64,000 bases of DNA from Myxococcales bacterium (GTDB taxonomy: Bacteria; Myxococcota; UBA727; JABDBI01): NCBI GenBank assembly GCA_023898405.1, contig CP060221.1, positions 868,001 to 932,000 of the forward strand. Reading direction: 5' to 3'. Below are positions 39,064 to 48,028 of this stretch, in pieces (the first letter of the stretch is position 1; every line of letters begins with the position of its first letter). A program made the position numbers and the translations under genes. Under the pieces are notes generated by a model. It worked only from the letters and a program-made list of their open reading frames with translations, was not told the DNA's origin and searched no databases.

Positions 39064-39093
39064 AAAAAACCTCGGTTGTTACCGAGGTTTTTT
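39064..39093 (-). terminator. Strong terminator after rpsD
   Basis: A 12-bp stem with arms AAAAAACCTCGG and CCGAGGTTTTTT around a 6-nt loop, 34 nt after the rpsD stop. The symmetrical A and T runs let it work on both strands. Confidence 0.85.
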
Positions 39094-39126
39094 ATTAGCC
39101 TTTGAACTCCATGAAAATAACTACGA

Positions 39127-39744
39127 TTATCTTCCGGAGTAGTATTCGATAACGAACTGCTCAAGAACCTCTACCGGAATATCTTCACGAGCAGGCTTCA
39201 TGGTAATTTTTGCTGCAGTTTGTGCATCATCAATCTCAATATAGCTTGGCAACGACAAATTATTTGGATCTTTGCGATTATTCTTGATCTGCTCACGCAT
39301 TTTGCTGTTTTCGTGAATGCTTATTACATCACCCACACGAAGCGGATATGAAGGAATATCAACACGCTTACCATTTACCACAAAGTGACCATGACCTGCC
39401 ATCTGACGAGCAGCACGCACGGTTGGAGCCATACCCGCTCTAAAAACTGCGTTATCCAAACGAGTTTCGAGAGCTTGCAGCAAGTTGGTTCCAGGATTCC
39501 CTTTGGCAGATGAAGCCTTGCTTACATAGCGACGAAATTGCTTTTCGCTGATGCCATAATGAAAACGCAATTTTTGCTTTTCACGCAAACGAACAGCGTA
39601 ATCAGAAAGCTTAGCTCTGCGAGTTGGCCCATGTTGCCCGGGTGGATAAGGACGACGTAAATCGCCTTCACTGCGCATAAGACCTGGAAGTTGAGTGCCA
39701 AGTCGACGAATAATTTTTAGCCTTGGGCCACGATAACGTGCCAT
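39127..39744 (-). CDS. rpsD: 30S ribosomal protein S4
   Basis: 205-residue S4, a primary 16S rRNA binder. It opens with MARYRGPRLKIIRRLG and lacks the four zinc cysteines, so it is the C-minus form. GYGISEKQFRRYVSKA-like text and the S4 RNA-binding domain LETRLDNAVFRAGMAPTVRAARQM are clear. AAGGAG lies 7 nt before ATG. It is a lone gene, away from rpsM, rpsK and rpoA, with its own terminator. A hairpin at 39776-39793 in its leader might regulate it. No residue anomalies noted. Confidence 0.98.
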   Translation of the reverse strand: MARYRGPRLKIIRRLGTQLPGLMRSEGDLRRPYPPGQHGPTRRAKLSDYAVRLREKQKLRFHYGISEKQFRRYVSKASSAKGNPGTNLLQALETRLDNAVFRAGMAPTVRAARQMAGHGHFVVNGKRVDIPSYPLRVGDVISIHENSKMREQIKNNRKDPNNLSLPSYIEIDDAQTAAKITMKPAREDIPVEVLEQFVIEYYSGR

Positions 39745-40075
39745 TACATACTCCTTGCTTTACCGCTCTTTTTTTCAAAGAGCTTCCTCTTTGGATAAAG
39801 CTCAATAAATGATGTAAACGAAATTATAGTAGGCCTGGTCTAGCCGCTTTCCTTTGAAGGGTCAATGGGCGCCCAAGCTTTGTCAGGCCGTAATATTTAA
39901 AGCTCATACGGATAACACCCTAAATTTTATAGATTTTTATAATTCCCTTCTCAGAAAAAATCTCTCATGTTGATCTTCCTTAAAAAAATTACTATTTCAA
40001 AAGCCACATCACACAAAGCTGCCATGCCAAATCAGCCTAGAACGATTTTGCATTTTAAACGATTGAGGAAATTAA
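39745..40075. other. Divergent intergenic gap between rpsD and the polymerase gene
   Basis: 331 nt with no supported gene. It contains the rpsD leader hairpin at 39776-39793 and must hold promoters for both sides. The remainder is AT-rich, and I see no repeat or RNA gene in it. Confidence 0.45.
39776..39793 (-). promoter_or_regulatory. Candidate rpsD leader hairpin
   Basis: CAAAGAG and CTCTTTG form a perfect 7-bp stem with a 4-nt loop, about 32 nt upstream of the rpsD start in the transcript. S4 autoregulates in several bacteria, so this could be a control element, but the hairpin is simple and no S4-site similarity was recognised. Confidence 0.25.
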
Positions 40076-41596
40076 ATGACTCTAAAAAAAACGTTCATAT
40101 GCGCAGCGCTCCTGCCCAGAGCGGACGATCCTCATGATTATTGGCTCATAGACATGGAAAACAAAAAAACCATAGCTAACTGGCAAACATGCATAGAACA
40201 GGCCAAATATCTCTTATGCCTCGATAGCAAAGCTTTTCTCAACAAACATCCTGAGTTCCTCAAAAAATCGCATTTTATCTGTCTATCCACCATGAAAAAA
40301 TTGATTTCCAAAGACCACACCGCAACACTCAAGGTGCCTCAATGGGAAAACGTCTTTGATGCCGTCGCTTGGCTGAGCCAAGTCTACGAAAAAGCCCTTT
40401 TAGAAATTAAGCGGCGAGATATTGCTCCCTTGCTCAAACTTGAGTGCGAATTAATTCCCGTTTTGGTGCAAATGGAAAAAATAGGCTTTCCTTTTATAAA
40501 AGAAAAATGGCTTGAGGCCTTGGAAAAAATAGCAAACGAACAAGCAAAGATAAAACAGAAGCTAGCCCCCTATTTCCAGCAAGAGGGCTTTTTATTGTTC
40601 GGTTCTGAAACCATCGATCTTCATCAAACAAATAGAGTAAAAGAACGTCTTGAAAAAATTATTGGGAAGAAATTAAGCAGCACATCTGCTTCAGTACTAA
40701 AAGATATTGACCACGAAGCAGCACATCTTTTGATGCGCTACCGCGAACATGAAAAAATGCTAAGCACTTATGGCGAGCATTTTTTGCCTAAAATCATCAA
40801 CAACCGCATTCACGCAAGCTTCGTTGCCATAGCGAGTTCTTCTGGACGAAGCACATGCCTTAATCCTAATCTCCAAGCACTCCCCAATGACACAACTTTT
40901 CAGGCATGTGTTGAATCTCCCCAACCTTACGAGCTTAAATATTTTGATTACAGCGGATTTGAACTAAGAATTCTCGCAGCACTGAGTAAAGACCCAAAAC
41001 TGAGCCACATTTTTAATGAAGATCGTGATATTCACAGTGTTGTCGCTCAAAATATATTCAAATGTGAAGTTTCTGAGAAAAAGAATCCTCACCTACGCAG
41101 CAAAGCAAAAATTTTGAACTTTGGCATTATTTACGGCATGGGCGAAGCAACATTAGCGCGACAGCTAAAAACTTCGCAGCACGAAGCTCAACAGCTGATG
41201 GAAAACTATTTTAAAAACTTTAGCCAAGTTAAAAATTTTCTTGATTCTCTTGAAACTCAAGCAAAAAATAATGGATTTGTTCAAACAGCTCTTGGACGCA
41301 GAAGCTATTTTGATCACGATATAAGAAAAAATTTAGGCCATATGTTGCGGCTAGCACGCAACATTCCTATACAAGGAACTGGTGCTGAAATATTTAAATT
41401 AGCGCTTATAAAAGTTTCCAAAAGCTTTGATAAAAATTCTCTCAATGCCCGCATTGTAAACATGGTGCATGATGAAATCGTAGTTGAATGCCACAAGGAC
41501 TGCGTGGAGCAGGCAAAAAAAATCATAATTCAACAAATGCATCAGGCTTTCAATGCCATTCTTCCCAATTTAAAGGCTGCAATTGGTATGGATTAA
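40076..41596 (+). CDS. Compact family A DNA polymerase without a flap nuclease domain
   Basis: 506 residues against about 900 for PolA. The first 110 residues match no nuclease I can see; the polymerase core follows. Motif A is FDYSGFELRILAALS near residue 290: the metal Asp and steric-gate Glu are kept, but the usual Gln-Ile before Glu is Gly-Phe. Motif B RSKAKILNFGIIYG (about 341-354) and motif C MVHDEIVVE (about 463-471) are intact, so catalysis is likely. GRSTCLNPNLQALP is the minor-groove contact segment. The lack of proofreading residues predicts an exonuclease-free repair or bypass enzyme. A second, full polA may lie elsewhere. Ends 92 nt from the convergent kinase-like gene. Confidence 0.88.
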   Translation: MTLKKTFICAALLPRADDPHDYWLIDMENKKTIANWQTCIEQAKYLLCLDSKAFLNKHPEFLKKSHFICLSTMKKLISKDHTATLKVPQWENVFDAVAWLSQVYEKALLEIKRRDIAPLLKLECELIPVLVQMEKIGFPFIKEKWLEALEKIANEQAKIKQKLAPYFQQEGFLLFGSETIDLHQTNRVKERLEKIIGKKLSSTSASVLKDIDHEAAHLLMRYREHEKMLSTYGEHFLPKIINNRIHASFVAIASSSGRSTCLNPNLQALPNDTTFQACVESPQPYELKYFDYSGFELRILAALSKDPKLSHIFNEDRDIHSVVAQNIFKCEVSEKKNPHLRSKAKILNFGIIYGMGEATLARQLKTSQHEAQQLMENYFKNFSQVKNFLDSLETQAKNNGFVQTALGRRSYFDHDIRKNLGHMLRLARNIPIQGTGAEIFKLALIKVSKSFDKNSLNARIVNMVHDEIVVECHKDCVEQAKKIIIQQMHQAFNAILPNLKAAIGMD

Positions 41597-41688
41597 TTTT
41601 TGCTTAACGACTCTACTTCAAGTAACAAATAAATAAGCATTATTTACACTTCTTAAAGCTAAATGACTTTTGATTTTATGAGGATATC

Positions 41689-42849
41689 CTAGCTTAAGCT
41701 CATATTTTTAAAGCCCACCTCAGGAGCAATTTTAAATAAAAATTCAATAAATTCACTTATCGTGGATGCAAAGTAATCGATATTGATCTTACCAGAAGCA
41801 TTTTTAAATCGGTCATCAAAAGTGTGAAATAGCACATTTAACATACGCACATCAGTATTTTCAGATGTTGCTATAGCTTTAAGATTGATAAGCGAAAACT
41901 TCAAGCTACTCCCACCTTCTGCTTCATAGAGTTTCTTTCCCCTGCCGAGTATTGGTCTGAGCTTATATTGCGGGCGTGGTGTAGCTTTATTCAGAGTCTC
42001 GCTTTGATCAAAGTCAATTATTTTCACCTTGGGGCCGACCAGCGAAATCTCCCGCCCAAAACCTGAAAATATAATCCCATCCATTTTTTTGGTTGTAAGA
42101 AAAATATTGCCTGGATGAGCATCAAGATGGATAAAACCAGTTTCTTTATAGGCATTTTGCAAAGCAACGGCCATTTGTAAAATGATACTAAAGATTTTTT
42201 TCACCTCCATTTCTTTGAGATTATAACCAAATTTCTCTTTCGCCTCTTTGGCATTGATAGCAAAGTCATACAATGTCATGCCTTCAAGCTTTTCCATCAG
42301 GTAAAATGGAATTTTTTTATCCGTACTTTTGCTCCCAGGCGAAAATGGATCTAAGGAATCTGTTGTACCAAAACCAAAGAAATCAGGAAAAAAATCAGCT
42401 GCGCTCATATCTGCTGGTAAAAATTTTTTCGATCTTAGCTGGCTTAGCATTTTACTAAAATAAATTTCCCTAAAAGCAATGTTTGACCAAAGATCTTTGT
42501 CGTTTTTGATAGGATGTAAAGTTTTTAAAATAAGAGAGTAGTGCACATCTCCTTTTGTTTCGAGCAACAAAATCTTTGCACCACTTTTGCCTCCTCCAAT
42601 TTCTCTTTTCTGTTCAAAAATTTGTCTCAAATCTTTAGAAGAATTACTAATCTCATTCTTTTGAAAAACTGCTGATATATCCGGAAGCAAAGTTTTAGGA
42701 AAAAGCTGAGCAAAATAATTTTTCTCTTTTTCCTTTTCACTTATCTGAATAGTTTCATTTGTTTTAACTATGTTTTTTGGGCTGAAGTCTTGCCCACACG
42801 AACACACAAAAAATAAAAGTTGAAACAAAATAACTTTTTTATTTTCCAT
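41689..42849 (-). CDS. Exported lipoprotein with a protein-kinase-like fold
   Basis: 386 residues. The signal MENKKVILFQLLFFVCSC ends in a lipobox-like Cys, so it should be exported and lipidated. Behind it sits a kinase-like domain: Gly-rich loop GGGKSGAKILLLE (85-97), a Lys in SLILKTL (109), a Glu in FREIYF (128), catalytic loop FIHLDAHPGNIFL with Asp243 and Asn248, and DFD at 279-281 in place of DFG. All main catalytic residues are present, resembling aminoglycoside/choline-kinase or eukaryote-like kinases. ATG 42849 is chosen because the signal peptide starts there; ATG 42864 is alternative. Periplasm lacks ATP, so the site of action is a puzzle. Confidence 0.78.
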   Translation of the reverse strand: MENKKVILFQLLFFVCSCGQDFSPKNIVKTNETIQISEKEKEKNYFAQLFPKTLLPDISAVFQKNEISNSSKDLRQIFEQKREIGGGKSGAKILLLETKGDVHYSLILKTLHPIKNDKDLWSNIAFREIYFSKMLSQLRSKKFLPADMSAADFFPDFFGFGTTDSLDPFSPGSKSTDKKIPFYLMEKLEGMTLYDFAINAKEAKEKFGYNLKEMEVKKIFSIILQMAVALQNAYKETGFIHLDAHPGNIFLTTKKMDGIIFSGFGREISLVGPKVKIIDFDQSETLNKATPRPQYKLRPILGRGKKLYEAEGGSSLKFSLINLKAIATSENTDVRMLNVLFHTFDDRFKNASGKINIDYFASTISEFIEFLFKIAPEVGFKNMSLS

Positions 42850-43067
42850 TAGACCCCAACTCATTCAATACAAACCAAAAAAACAATCACCCTTGAATTT
42901 TAAAACAAAATTTGGGAAATATAAATTTTTTTAACAATTCTATTTTTTCAGAATTCCCTAAACCGTGGTCAATAATAATCGTAATATCTACAAAAAAAAA
43001 TTCCCCAAGAAACTATTTCTCAATAGTCGCTCGAGGAAAACATAGCAAAAAATAAAAGAAACTATGA

Positions 43068-43856
43068 TTATTTTTTGCTCCATCTTTGCAGTTGTTTCTC
43101 AATCTCGGATCTTTGTACGCTTCCTAATTCTTGATAGTTTATTTTTAACTCGAGATGACCAATGCTTAAGCCAGTATGATCCATTTGCAAGCGTCTGGGC
43201 CTAAAACACCAAGGCACGCAAAGCACCGAATTTTCACTCACAAAAAAATCCTTGCTCCCATATTCGCACATAAGTTCTGGCAAGCAAAACATTCCACAAC
43301 AAAATGGGATCAATGCAGATTGCACCATAGTGAGGAAGCATCCGGTAGAGGGCGCCTTAATTGTGGGCTCTACCAAATAGGGAGATGCCTCAAAGCTAAA
43401 ATTAATATTTTTTTGCCCAGCAATCTGCTGTAGTTCCGTAGCTAATTTTTCTGCCACTTGAAAAATAATATATTGAGTTTCTAAATCGATCGCTGCTTTT
43501 TCTTCTTCCAGCTTTTTTAAAGGAACCTGCCATTTATAGAATTCATAATCATAACCATGAGATGATTTAACATGATATTTTTGGCTTAGAGAAGCGCAGG
43601 CTTTATCTCTGAGATACGGTAACAATAAATCAGCTATCTCAGCCTTGATAGTGTCTAATTTGTTTTCAATTTGAAAATCAATGTCGTTTTTTTTCTGAGC
43701 ACTCCATCCTGAATCTGGATGATCAACTTTTTGCATTATAGATTTTAGAGTGATTTCTTTGCACGAATCAGCACTTTCTATTCGCTGGTAGTCTGCTGTT
43801 GAAAAAACCAGAGTGTGAAACACTATGGTGCTCACTAAAAAAATCTTTGGAAGCAT
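43068..43856 (-). CDS. Secreted protein with C-terminal cysteine cluster, unknown
   Basis: Unrecognised 262-residue exported protein. Signal peptide MLPKIFLVSTIVFHTLVFSTA. The middle is helical and charged (KLDTIKAEIADLLLPYL, LKKLEEEKAAIDLE). Near residues 170-215 is a dense Cys region (GCFLTM, PFCCGMFCLPELMCEYG, LCVPWCFRP) that could form disulfides or bind metal. AGGTGAT precedes ATG 43856. Same strand as the kinase-like lipoprotein downstream but 218 nt apart. Confidence 0.65.
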   Translation of the reverse strand: MLPKIFLVSTIVFHTLVFSTADYQRIESADSCKEITLKSIMQKVDHPDSGWSAQKKNDIDFQIENKLDTIKAEIADLLLPYLRDKACASLSQKYHVKSSHGYDYEFYKWQVPLKKLEEEKAAIDLETQYIIFQVAEKLATELQQIAGQKNINFSFEASPYLVEPTIKAPSTGCFLTMVQSALIPFCCGMFCLPELMCEYGSKDFFVSENSVLCVPWCFRPRRLQMDHTGLSIGHLELKINYQELGSVQRSEIEKQLQRWSKK

Positions 43857-43985
43857 ATATCACCTAGAAGGCGCCCAGTTGGCCAAAAAGATATTATGGG
43901 AAAGAACATTTTTGCTTGAAAATTTAATCCATTTTTGCTGGGATTTTTGTTCACTGATAGTTGACTTGAGGCTCATGACCTAGAA

Positions 43986-44645
43986 TTATTCTTGACTAGC
44001 ATGCCCAAAATCTTTTCCGCAGCAATGAGGCAAAATTTGCTCAATCAAATTAATAGCCAGCCGCGCTTTTTCCATAAAATCAACGGTGCTTTTTACAAAA
44101 TAACGATTAGGATGCTTGCTCCATACTAATTTAAGTTTTTTATCAATCAGATGAGCTTGATGGGCATCTTCTACCCTCACTGGATTGCTGTGATCATAGC
44201 CACTAAGTTTTGAAGGTGTTTCTAAATGAATGATTGCTTCATAACGAAATAATTCATACTCATAGGTGGTCTTGAGCTGCTTAAAATAAGTCGCATGACT
44301 GCCTGGCCAATAGGCTAAGCCGTCCAGTGAGCCACGATCACACAATGCAATTGCTGTATTTCCTTCATCTTCAACCAGCTGTTCAAGTTCATGCTGCACA
44401 TGAAATATTGCTCGCTGTGATGCTCTTCTTCCAGCGACACTTGGTCTTCGCCAGAAACCTCCTTTAAAAATAATACTTGCAGCCTCGGGCAGGATAACCA
44501 CGTGAGGACAAAGTGTCCGTCTCAGCATTTCCAACACAGCAGTTTTGCCTGCACCCGGGCCACCAGTGACTACAATTCGCTTGCATTGATGACGACTCTT
44601 TCCACATTTACACAAAGTATCTTGATGAGCATTTTTTTCATTCAC
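43986..44645 (-). CDS. AAA_28/NadR-like P-loop kinase or ATPase
   Basis: 219 residues. Near the start a small Cys/His knuckle (CKCGKSRHQC) precedes the Walker A GGPGAGKTAVLEML. ILPEAASIIFKGGFWRR, ALCDRGSLDGLAYWPG and the later HLETPSKLSGYDHSNPVR fit the AAA_28 ATPase family, related to NadR-type nucleoside kinases. A soluble nucleotide-dependent enzyme; substrate unknown. Start is GTG 44645 with AGGT about 10 nt upstream. Lies between an exported protein gene and the LysR gene on the same strand. Confidence 0.85.
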   Translation of the reverse strand: MNEKNAHQDTLCKCGKSRHQCKRIVVTGGPGAGKTAVLEMLRRTLCPHVVILPEAASIIFKGGFWRRPSVAGRRASQRAIFHVQHELEQLVEDEGNTAIALCDRGSLDGLAYWPGSHATYFKQLKTTYEYELFRYEAIIHLETPSKLSGYDHSNPVRVEDAHQAHLIDKKLKLVWSKHPNRYFVKSTVDFMEKARLAINLIEQILPHCCGKDFGHASQE

Positions 44646-44743
44646 GCTTTCGACCTGCTGTAATTTTTTAAAAGCTGCGTTTCAAAAACAATTCTAAAAA
44701 TAAACATTTATGCAAAACCAAAATAATTTTATCAAAAAATATT

Positions 44744-45649
44744 TTACAAAGCCTCATTGAGGTGCATCAACAAAAATTTAAACACCGCATTCTCAATAAA
44801 AGTTGAACTTCTGTATTTAATCCTATTCATTGAAATGGGATTTATTAAAGCTTGTTTATTGATCGATATCTCCACCAGATCGTGTCCTAATTTTTTTAAC
44901 TCAGAAAAATGATTGCCGCTAATGATCCCTGCCCCCATTCCATGGCAAATCATGCGCGCCACGTTCTGGCTGCTGCTTAAATACGAAGAGATATTGAGCC
45001 TGGTGGGAGTTTGACCAAAATGATGCCTATACCATTTTTGAAAGATGGGCTCACCCGGCAAATAGGCCAAAAGAGGCAGTTCATTATGCAGATGTTTTTT
45101 AGGACTGAGAGGATATTTTTTTAACAAAGATCTTTTACAGCACAACAAAATGCGCTCATCATAGACCAAAGTTGTTTCCAATCGAGTATCAGAAATAACA
45201 CCATCCAAGAAAGCTATATCCTGCTCTCCCGACAACAGTTTTTTAGTCATCTGAGAAGCCATGCCCACATGAAGGTGAATAACAATCGCAGGATAAATTT
45301 TCTTAAGCTTAACTAAAACAGGAATCAAAACACTGTTAGCAAACTCAGGTGGCGCACTAATGGAAATTGCTCCACATGGAGTACTACCGCTGAGCTGCTC
45401 AATGGTAAGTTGCAAACTATCCAGGCTATTTTTGCATTGTTCGTAGAGTGAGTGTGCATTTCTTGTGGGAATTAAACTTTTCCCCACTCTATCAAATAAA
45501 ATTAAATTCAAAGTTTCTTCTAGATTTTTTATATGTTGACTCACGCCACTTTGAGTTAAAAAAAGTTTTTTTGCAGCTTGAGTCATGTTTTGATCTTCAT
45601 AGACCGCTTGAAAAATTCGCAAAAGATTAAGGTTTATATTTGCCATCAT
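44744..45649 (-). CDS. LysR family transcriptional regulator
   Basis: 301 residues. The winged HTH is at residues 3-62 (LLRIFQAVYEDQNMTQAAKKLFLTQSGVSQHIKNLE, read in parts), followed by the effector-binding domain (SISAPPEFANSVLIPVLVKL, GEQDIAFLDGVISD). LysR proteins usually sit divergent to a target; here the next gene on the other strand, 100 nt away, encodes the vWA protein at 45750, so that gene is a likely target. The double ATG leaves the start ambiguous by one residue. Ligand unknown. Confidence 0.9.
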   Translation of the reverse strand: MMANINLNLLRIFQAVYEDQNMTQAAKKLFLTQSGVSQHIKNLEETLNLILFDRVGKSLIPTRNAHSLYEQCKNSLDSLQLTIEQLSGSTPCGAISISAPPEFANSVLIPVLVKLKKIYPAIVIHLHVGMASQMTKKLLSGEQDIAFLDGVISDTRLETTLVYDERILLCCKRSLLKKYPLSPKKHLHNELPLLAYLPGEPIFQKWYRHHFGQTPTRLNISSYLSSSQNVARMICHGMGAGIISGNHFSELKKLGHDLVEISINKQALINPISMNRIKYRSSTFIENAVFKFLLMHLNEAL

Positions 45650-45749
45650 TAATTTCTCTAATGCTTACTCATTACAATAAATCATTTTTCATCAAACATA
45701 ATTTTGGCTAAATCCTAGGCAGAACAAAAAACATCCAAGGGGGAAACTT

Positions 45750-47354
45750 ATGTTCAGAAAAAAATGGGTAAAACTTTCATTCCTGGCACTGTGTGCTGGG
45801 TCAAATATTTCTGCTAATCAAACAGCTTCAGTGGAACTCAACTATAGTTTTGAAGATGCTACCAATAATGAAATAACTCACGGTCAAAAAACTGTGGCGC
45901 TTGATCTTGAACAGGCCGCAAGTACAGATATGATCGATAAATCACTTTTGCTGATTGATATGGCAACATCCATGAAAACATCCATCGAAGAGTTTTATGG
46001 TGCATGCCAAGATCTAACTCCTCTTCCTCCACCACTACCTAGGCCCATACCTTATCTACCGACTCAACCAATAGTACCGCCGACAACAGTAATTCCTGTA
46101 GTTATCGAAGATCCTTGCTCACCCATCAAGGCTCAGGCTCGAGCAAGTCTGCTCAGTGATATTTCTTCATTTGAACAAAGGCTCAATCAAAATCTTATAT
46201 TTAAAAACGATGAAAAATTATTTGAGCGCCTGGATCTATTCAGAAAACTCGCCGACAATATGGAAAATTATTCCTATTATCCTGGTATAGGCTTTCCTGA
46301 GCGTTCTCATTTGGATGGATCCATCGGAGCAATCGTGGGAGCACCAATAAATGTTAGTTCTGGTGGTGCCATGGATTTTTCTTTTGTTAAAAAAACAATT
46401 GAAGATGGCATGGTCCCTTACAAAGACAATATCGATATCAAAGGATTTTTGAGCGATTTTGATTTAAGCCCACAACTTTCAGATTGCAATGCTGTCATCT
46501 GCATCGAACCTTTTTATAAACTTGATCCTCAACAAAAGAAATTATTTGTGCAGATCGGTATGGATTCCAATGTGAATGATGCAAACTTTCAAAGAAAAGA
46601 TTTGAATCTCAGCTTGGTTATCGATATTAGCGGCTCCATGAGCGCAACAGATAATACCGAAAAATCGCGACTCGATTGGGCTAAAGATGCGGCCATTGAA
46701 ACAGTAGAAAATCTCCGTGAAGGCGACTATCTATCGATCATTGTTTTTGAAAGCGAAAGTGAAATTATTTTGCCAATAACAAAGATTGCTTCTCAAGAAA
46801 GCAAAGAAGATATTATCAATACAATAAAAACTCTCGAAACTAAAGGCAGCACCAACCTCTATGATGGATTGCGACTGGGATTTGAATCTTTGAGTCAACA
46901 AAATTTCATTGATAGCAATAATGATAAAGAAAGCCGAGTCATCTTGATATCCGATGCAGGGCTTAACACTGGTTTCACGGAGCTTTCAACAGCCCTAAAA
47001 TTAGTAAGTGATTACGCTTCGGAAGGTATTGGCCTTACTGCCATAGGTCTCGGTGAAAATTTCAACCAAGAGTTCATCCTTGGTATTAGCCAATCTGCCG
47101 GAGGCAATTACATCTATGTTCATTCTGGCAGGGATATGTATCGCTATTTTCAAGAATTTAAGTTTCTCGTTTCACCGGTAGCATACAAATTGAAAGCATT
47201 TTTAACACTCAACGACATGAAAGCAAGCTTAAAAGAAAGCTATGGACTACCTAAAATAAATGATGCTCAAAAATCTGAATTCATCAACGTGCAGACACTA
47301 TTCTTAACCAAAGGTGGCGGTGGCACCATGATCTTGGAATATGATCTGCAATAA
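45750..47354 (+). CDS. Secreted von Willebrand factor A domain protein
   Basis: 534 residues with a Sec signal (MFRKKWVKLSFLALCAGSNISA). A Pro-rich linker (LPPPLPRPIPYLPTQP, residues 92-107) splits the N-terminal region. The vWA domain starts near residue 286: VIDISGSMS carries the DxSxS MIDAS metal site, followed by RLDWAKDAAIETV, the Thr in KGSTNLYDGL, and ILISDAGLN as the distal Asp. The layout resembles TerY/YfbK-like secreted vWA adhesin or scaffold proteins. AAGGGGG precedes ATG 45750. Probably controlled by the divergent LysR. Binds other surface or periplasmic proteins by inference. Confidence 0.88.
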   Translation: MFRKKWVKLSFLALCAGSNISANQTASVELNYSFEDATNNEITHGQKTVALDLEQAASTDMIDKSLLLIDMATSMKTSIEEFYGACQDLTPLPPPLPRPIPYLPTQPIVPPTTVIPVVIEDPCSPIKAQARASLLSDISSFEQRLNQNLIFKNDEKLFERLDLFRKLADNMENYSYYPGIGFPERSHLDGSIGAIVGAPINVSSGGAMDFSFVKKTIEDGMVPYKDNIDIKGFLSDFDLSPQLSDCNAVICIEPFYKLDPQQKKLFVQIGMDSNVNDANFQRKDLNLSLVIDISGSMSATDNTEKSRLDWAKDAAIETVENLREGDYLSIIVFESESEIILPITKIASQESKEDIINTIKTLETKGSTNLYDGLRLGFESLSQQNFIDSNNDKESRVILISDAGLNTGFTELSTALKLVSDYASEGIGLTAIGLGENFNQEFILGISQSAGGNYIYVHSGRDMYRYFQEFKFLVSPVAYKLKAFLTLNDMKASLKESYGLPKINDAQKSEFINVQTLFLTKGGGGTMILEYDLQ

Positions 47355-47409
47355 TGATTTCGTGATTTTAATAGAAAATAGTTAGATTTTTTTCCATACC
47401 TAAGATCAA

Positions 47410-47465
47410 TTTTGGCTGAAATTTGAATAAATCGGAGTCTTCAAAAATTTCAGATTTCGGCCAAA
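47410..47465. repeat. Imperfect inverted repeat after the vWA gene
   Basis: TTTTGGCTGAAATTTGA and the complement of TTTCAGATTTCGGCCAAA pair over about 17 nt with an 8-nt indel. A third related GGCCAAAATAT lies at about 47526. It may be a terminator for the vWA gene or repeat debris; no T tail. Confidence 0.35.
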
Positions 47466-47604
47466 GTCAAACTAATAGACTGTTTTAAAGTATTAAGCGA
47501 ATGATTTTTTCCTTGCCATAAATTCGGCCAAAATATCAAGCTCCCTCAAATAATGATCATCAAGGAATTTCCAACTGCCCACAAAGGACAGCAAGGAGCG
47601 AATT

Positions 47605-47946
47605 ATGAAAAAGATGATTACTATAATGAGTTTAGTAGCACTATGCGCCCAAAGTGGATTGGCAACCTCTATGTCAAAACCAAGAGCATATTGTCGTAGC
47701 TATGATGGTGCAAAATCTGTAAGAGTAGAGCCAAGTCCATTTGGCGGAAAAATGCAAGCAAAAATTTATCATCATGGTACAATCCACCAAATTCTAAAAT
47801 GCGAAGATAATACCGATGTGCTCTATCGCTGTATGGATGAAAATGCTGTCCCAAGAATTTTCACTCTGCAATATGATGGTGTAACCGGACTCTATGAAGG
47901 CACTCATGAGTCGCGGGAAATGGAATGTCGGCTCATTAATCATTAA
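47605..47946 (+). CDS. Small secreted protein, unknown
   Basis: Unrecognised 113-residue exported protein with signal MKKMITIMSLVALCAQSGLA, and a short beta-rich mature part with four Cys (AYCRSYDG, LKCEDN, YRCMDE, MECRLINH) likely in two disulfides. AAGGAG is a strong ribosome site 6-7 nt before ATG 47605, and a terminator follows at 47975, so it is a real single-gene unit. Confidence 0.75.
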   Translation: MKKMITIMSLVALCAQSGLATSMSKPRAYCRSYDGAKSVRVEPSPFGGKMQAKIYHHGTIHQILKCEDNTDVLYRCMDENAVPRIFTLQYDGVTGLYEGTHESREMECRLINH

Positions 47947-47974
47947 CCACTAAAACTCTGCACAACTCAGAACT

Positions 47975-48005
47975 TGGGGGGCATACTACAGGCTCCCCAT
48001 TTTTT
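47975..48005 (+). terminator. Rho-independent terminator after the small secreted gene
   Basis: Stem TGGGGGGC / GCTCCCCA with one G-U pair, 9-nt loop, followed by six T, 28 nt after the stop codon. May also serve the convergent def gene. Confidence 0.8.
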
Positions 48006-48028
48006 CTAAATGTGTGATAACTAAAAAA

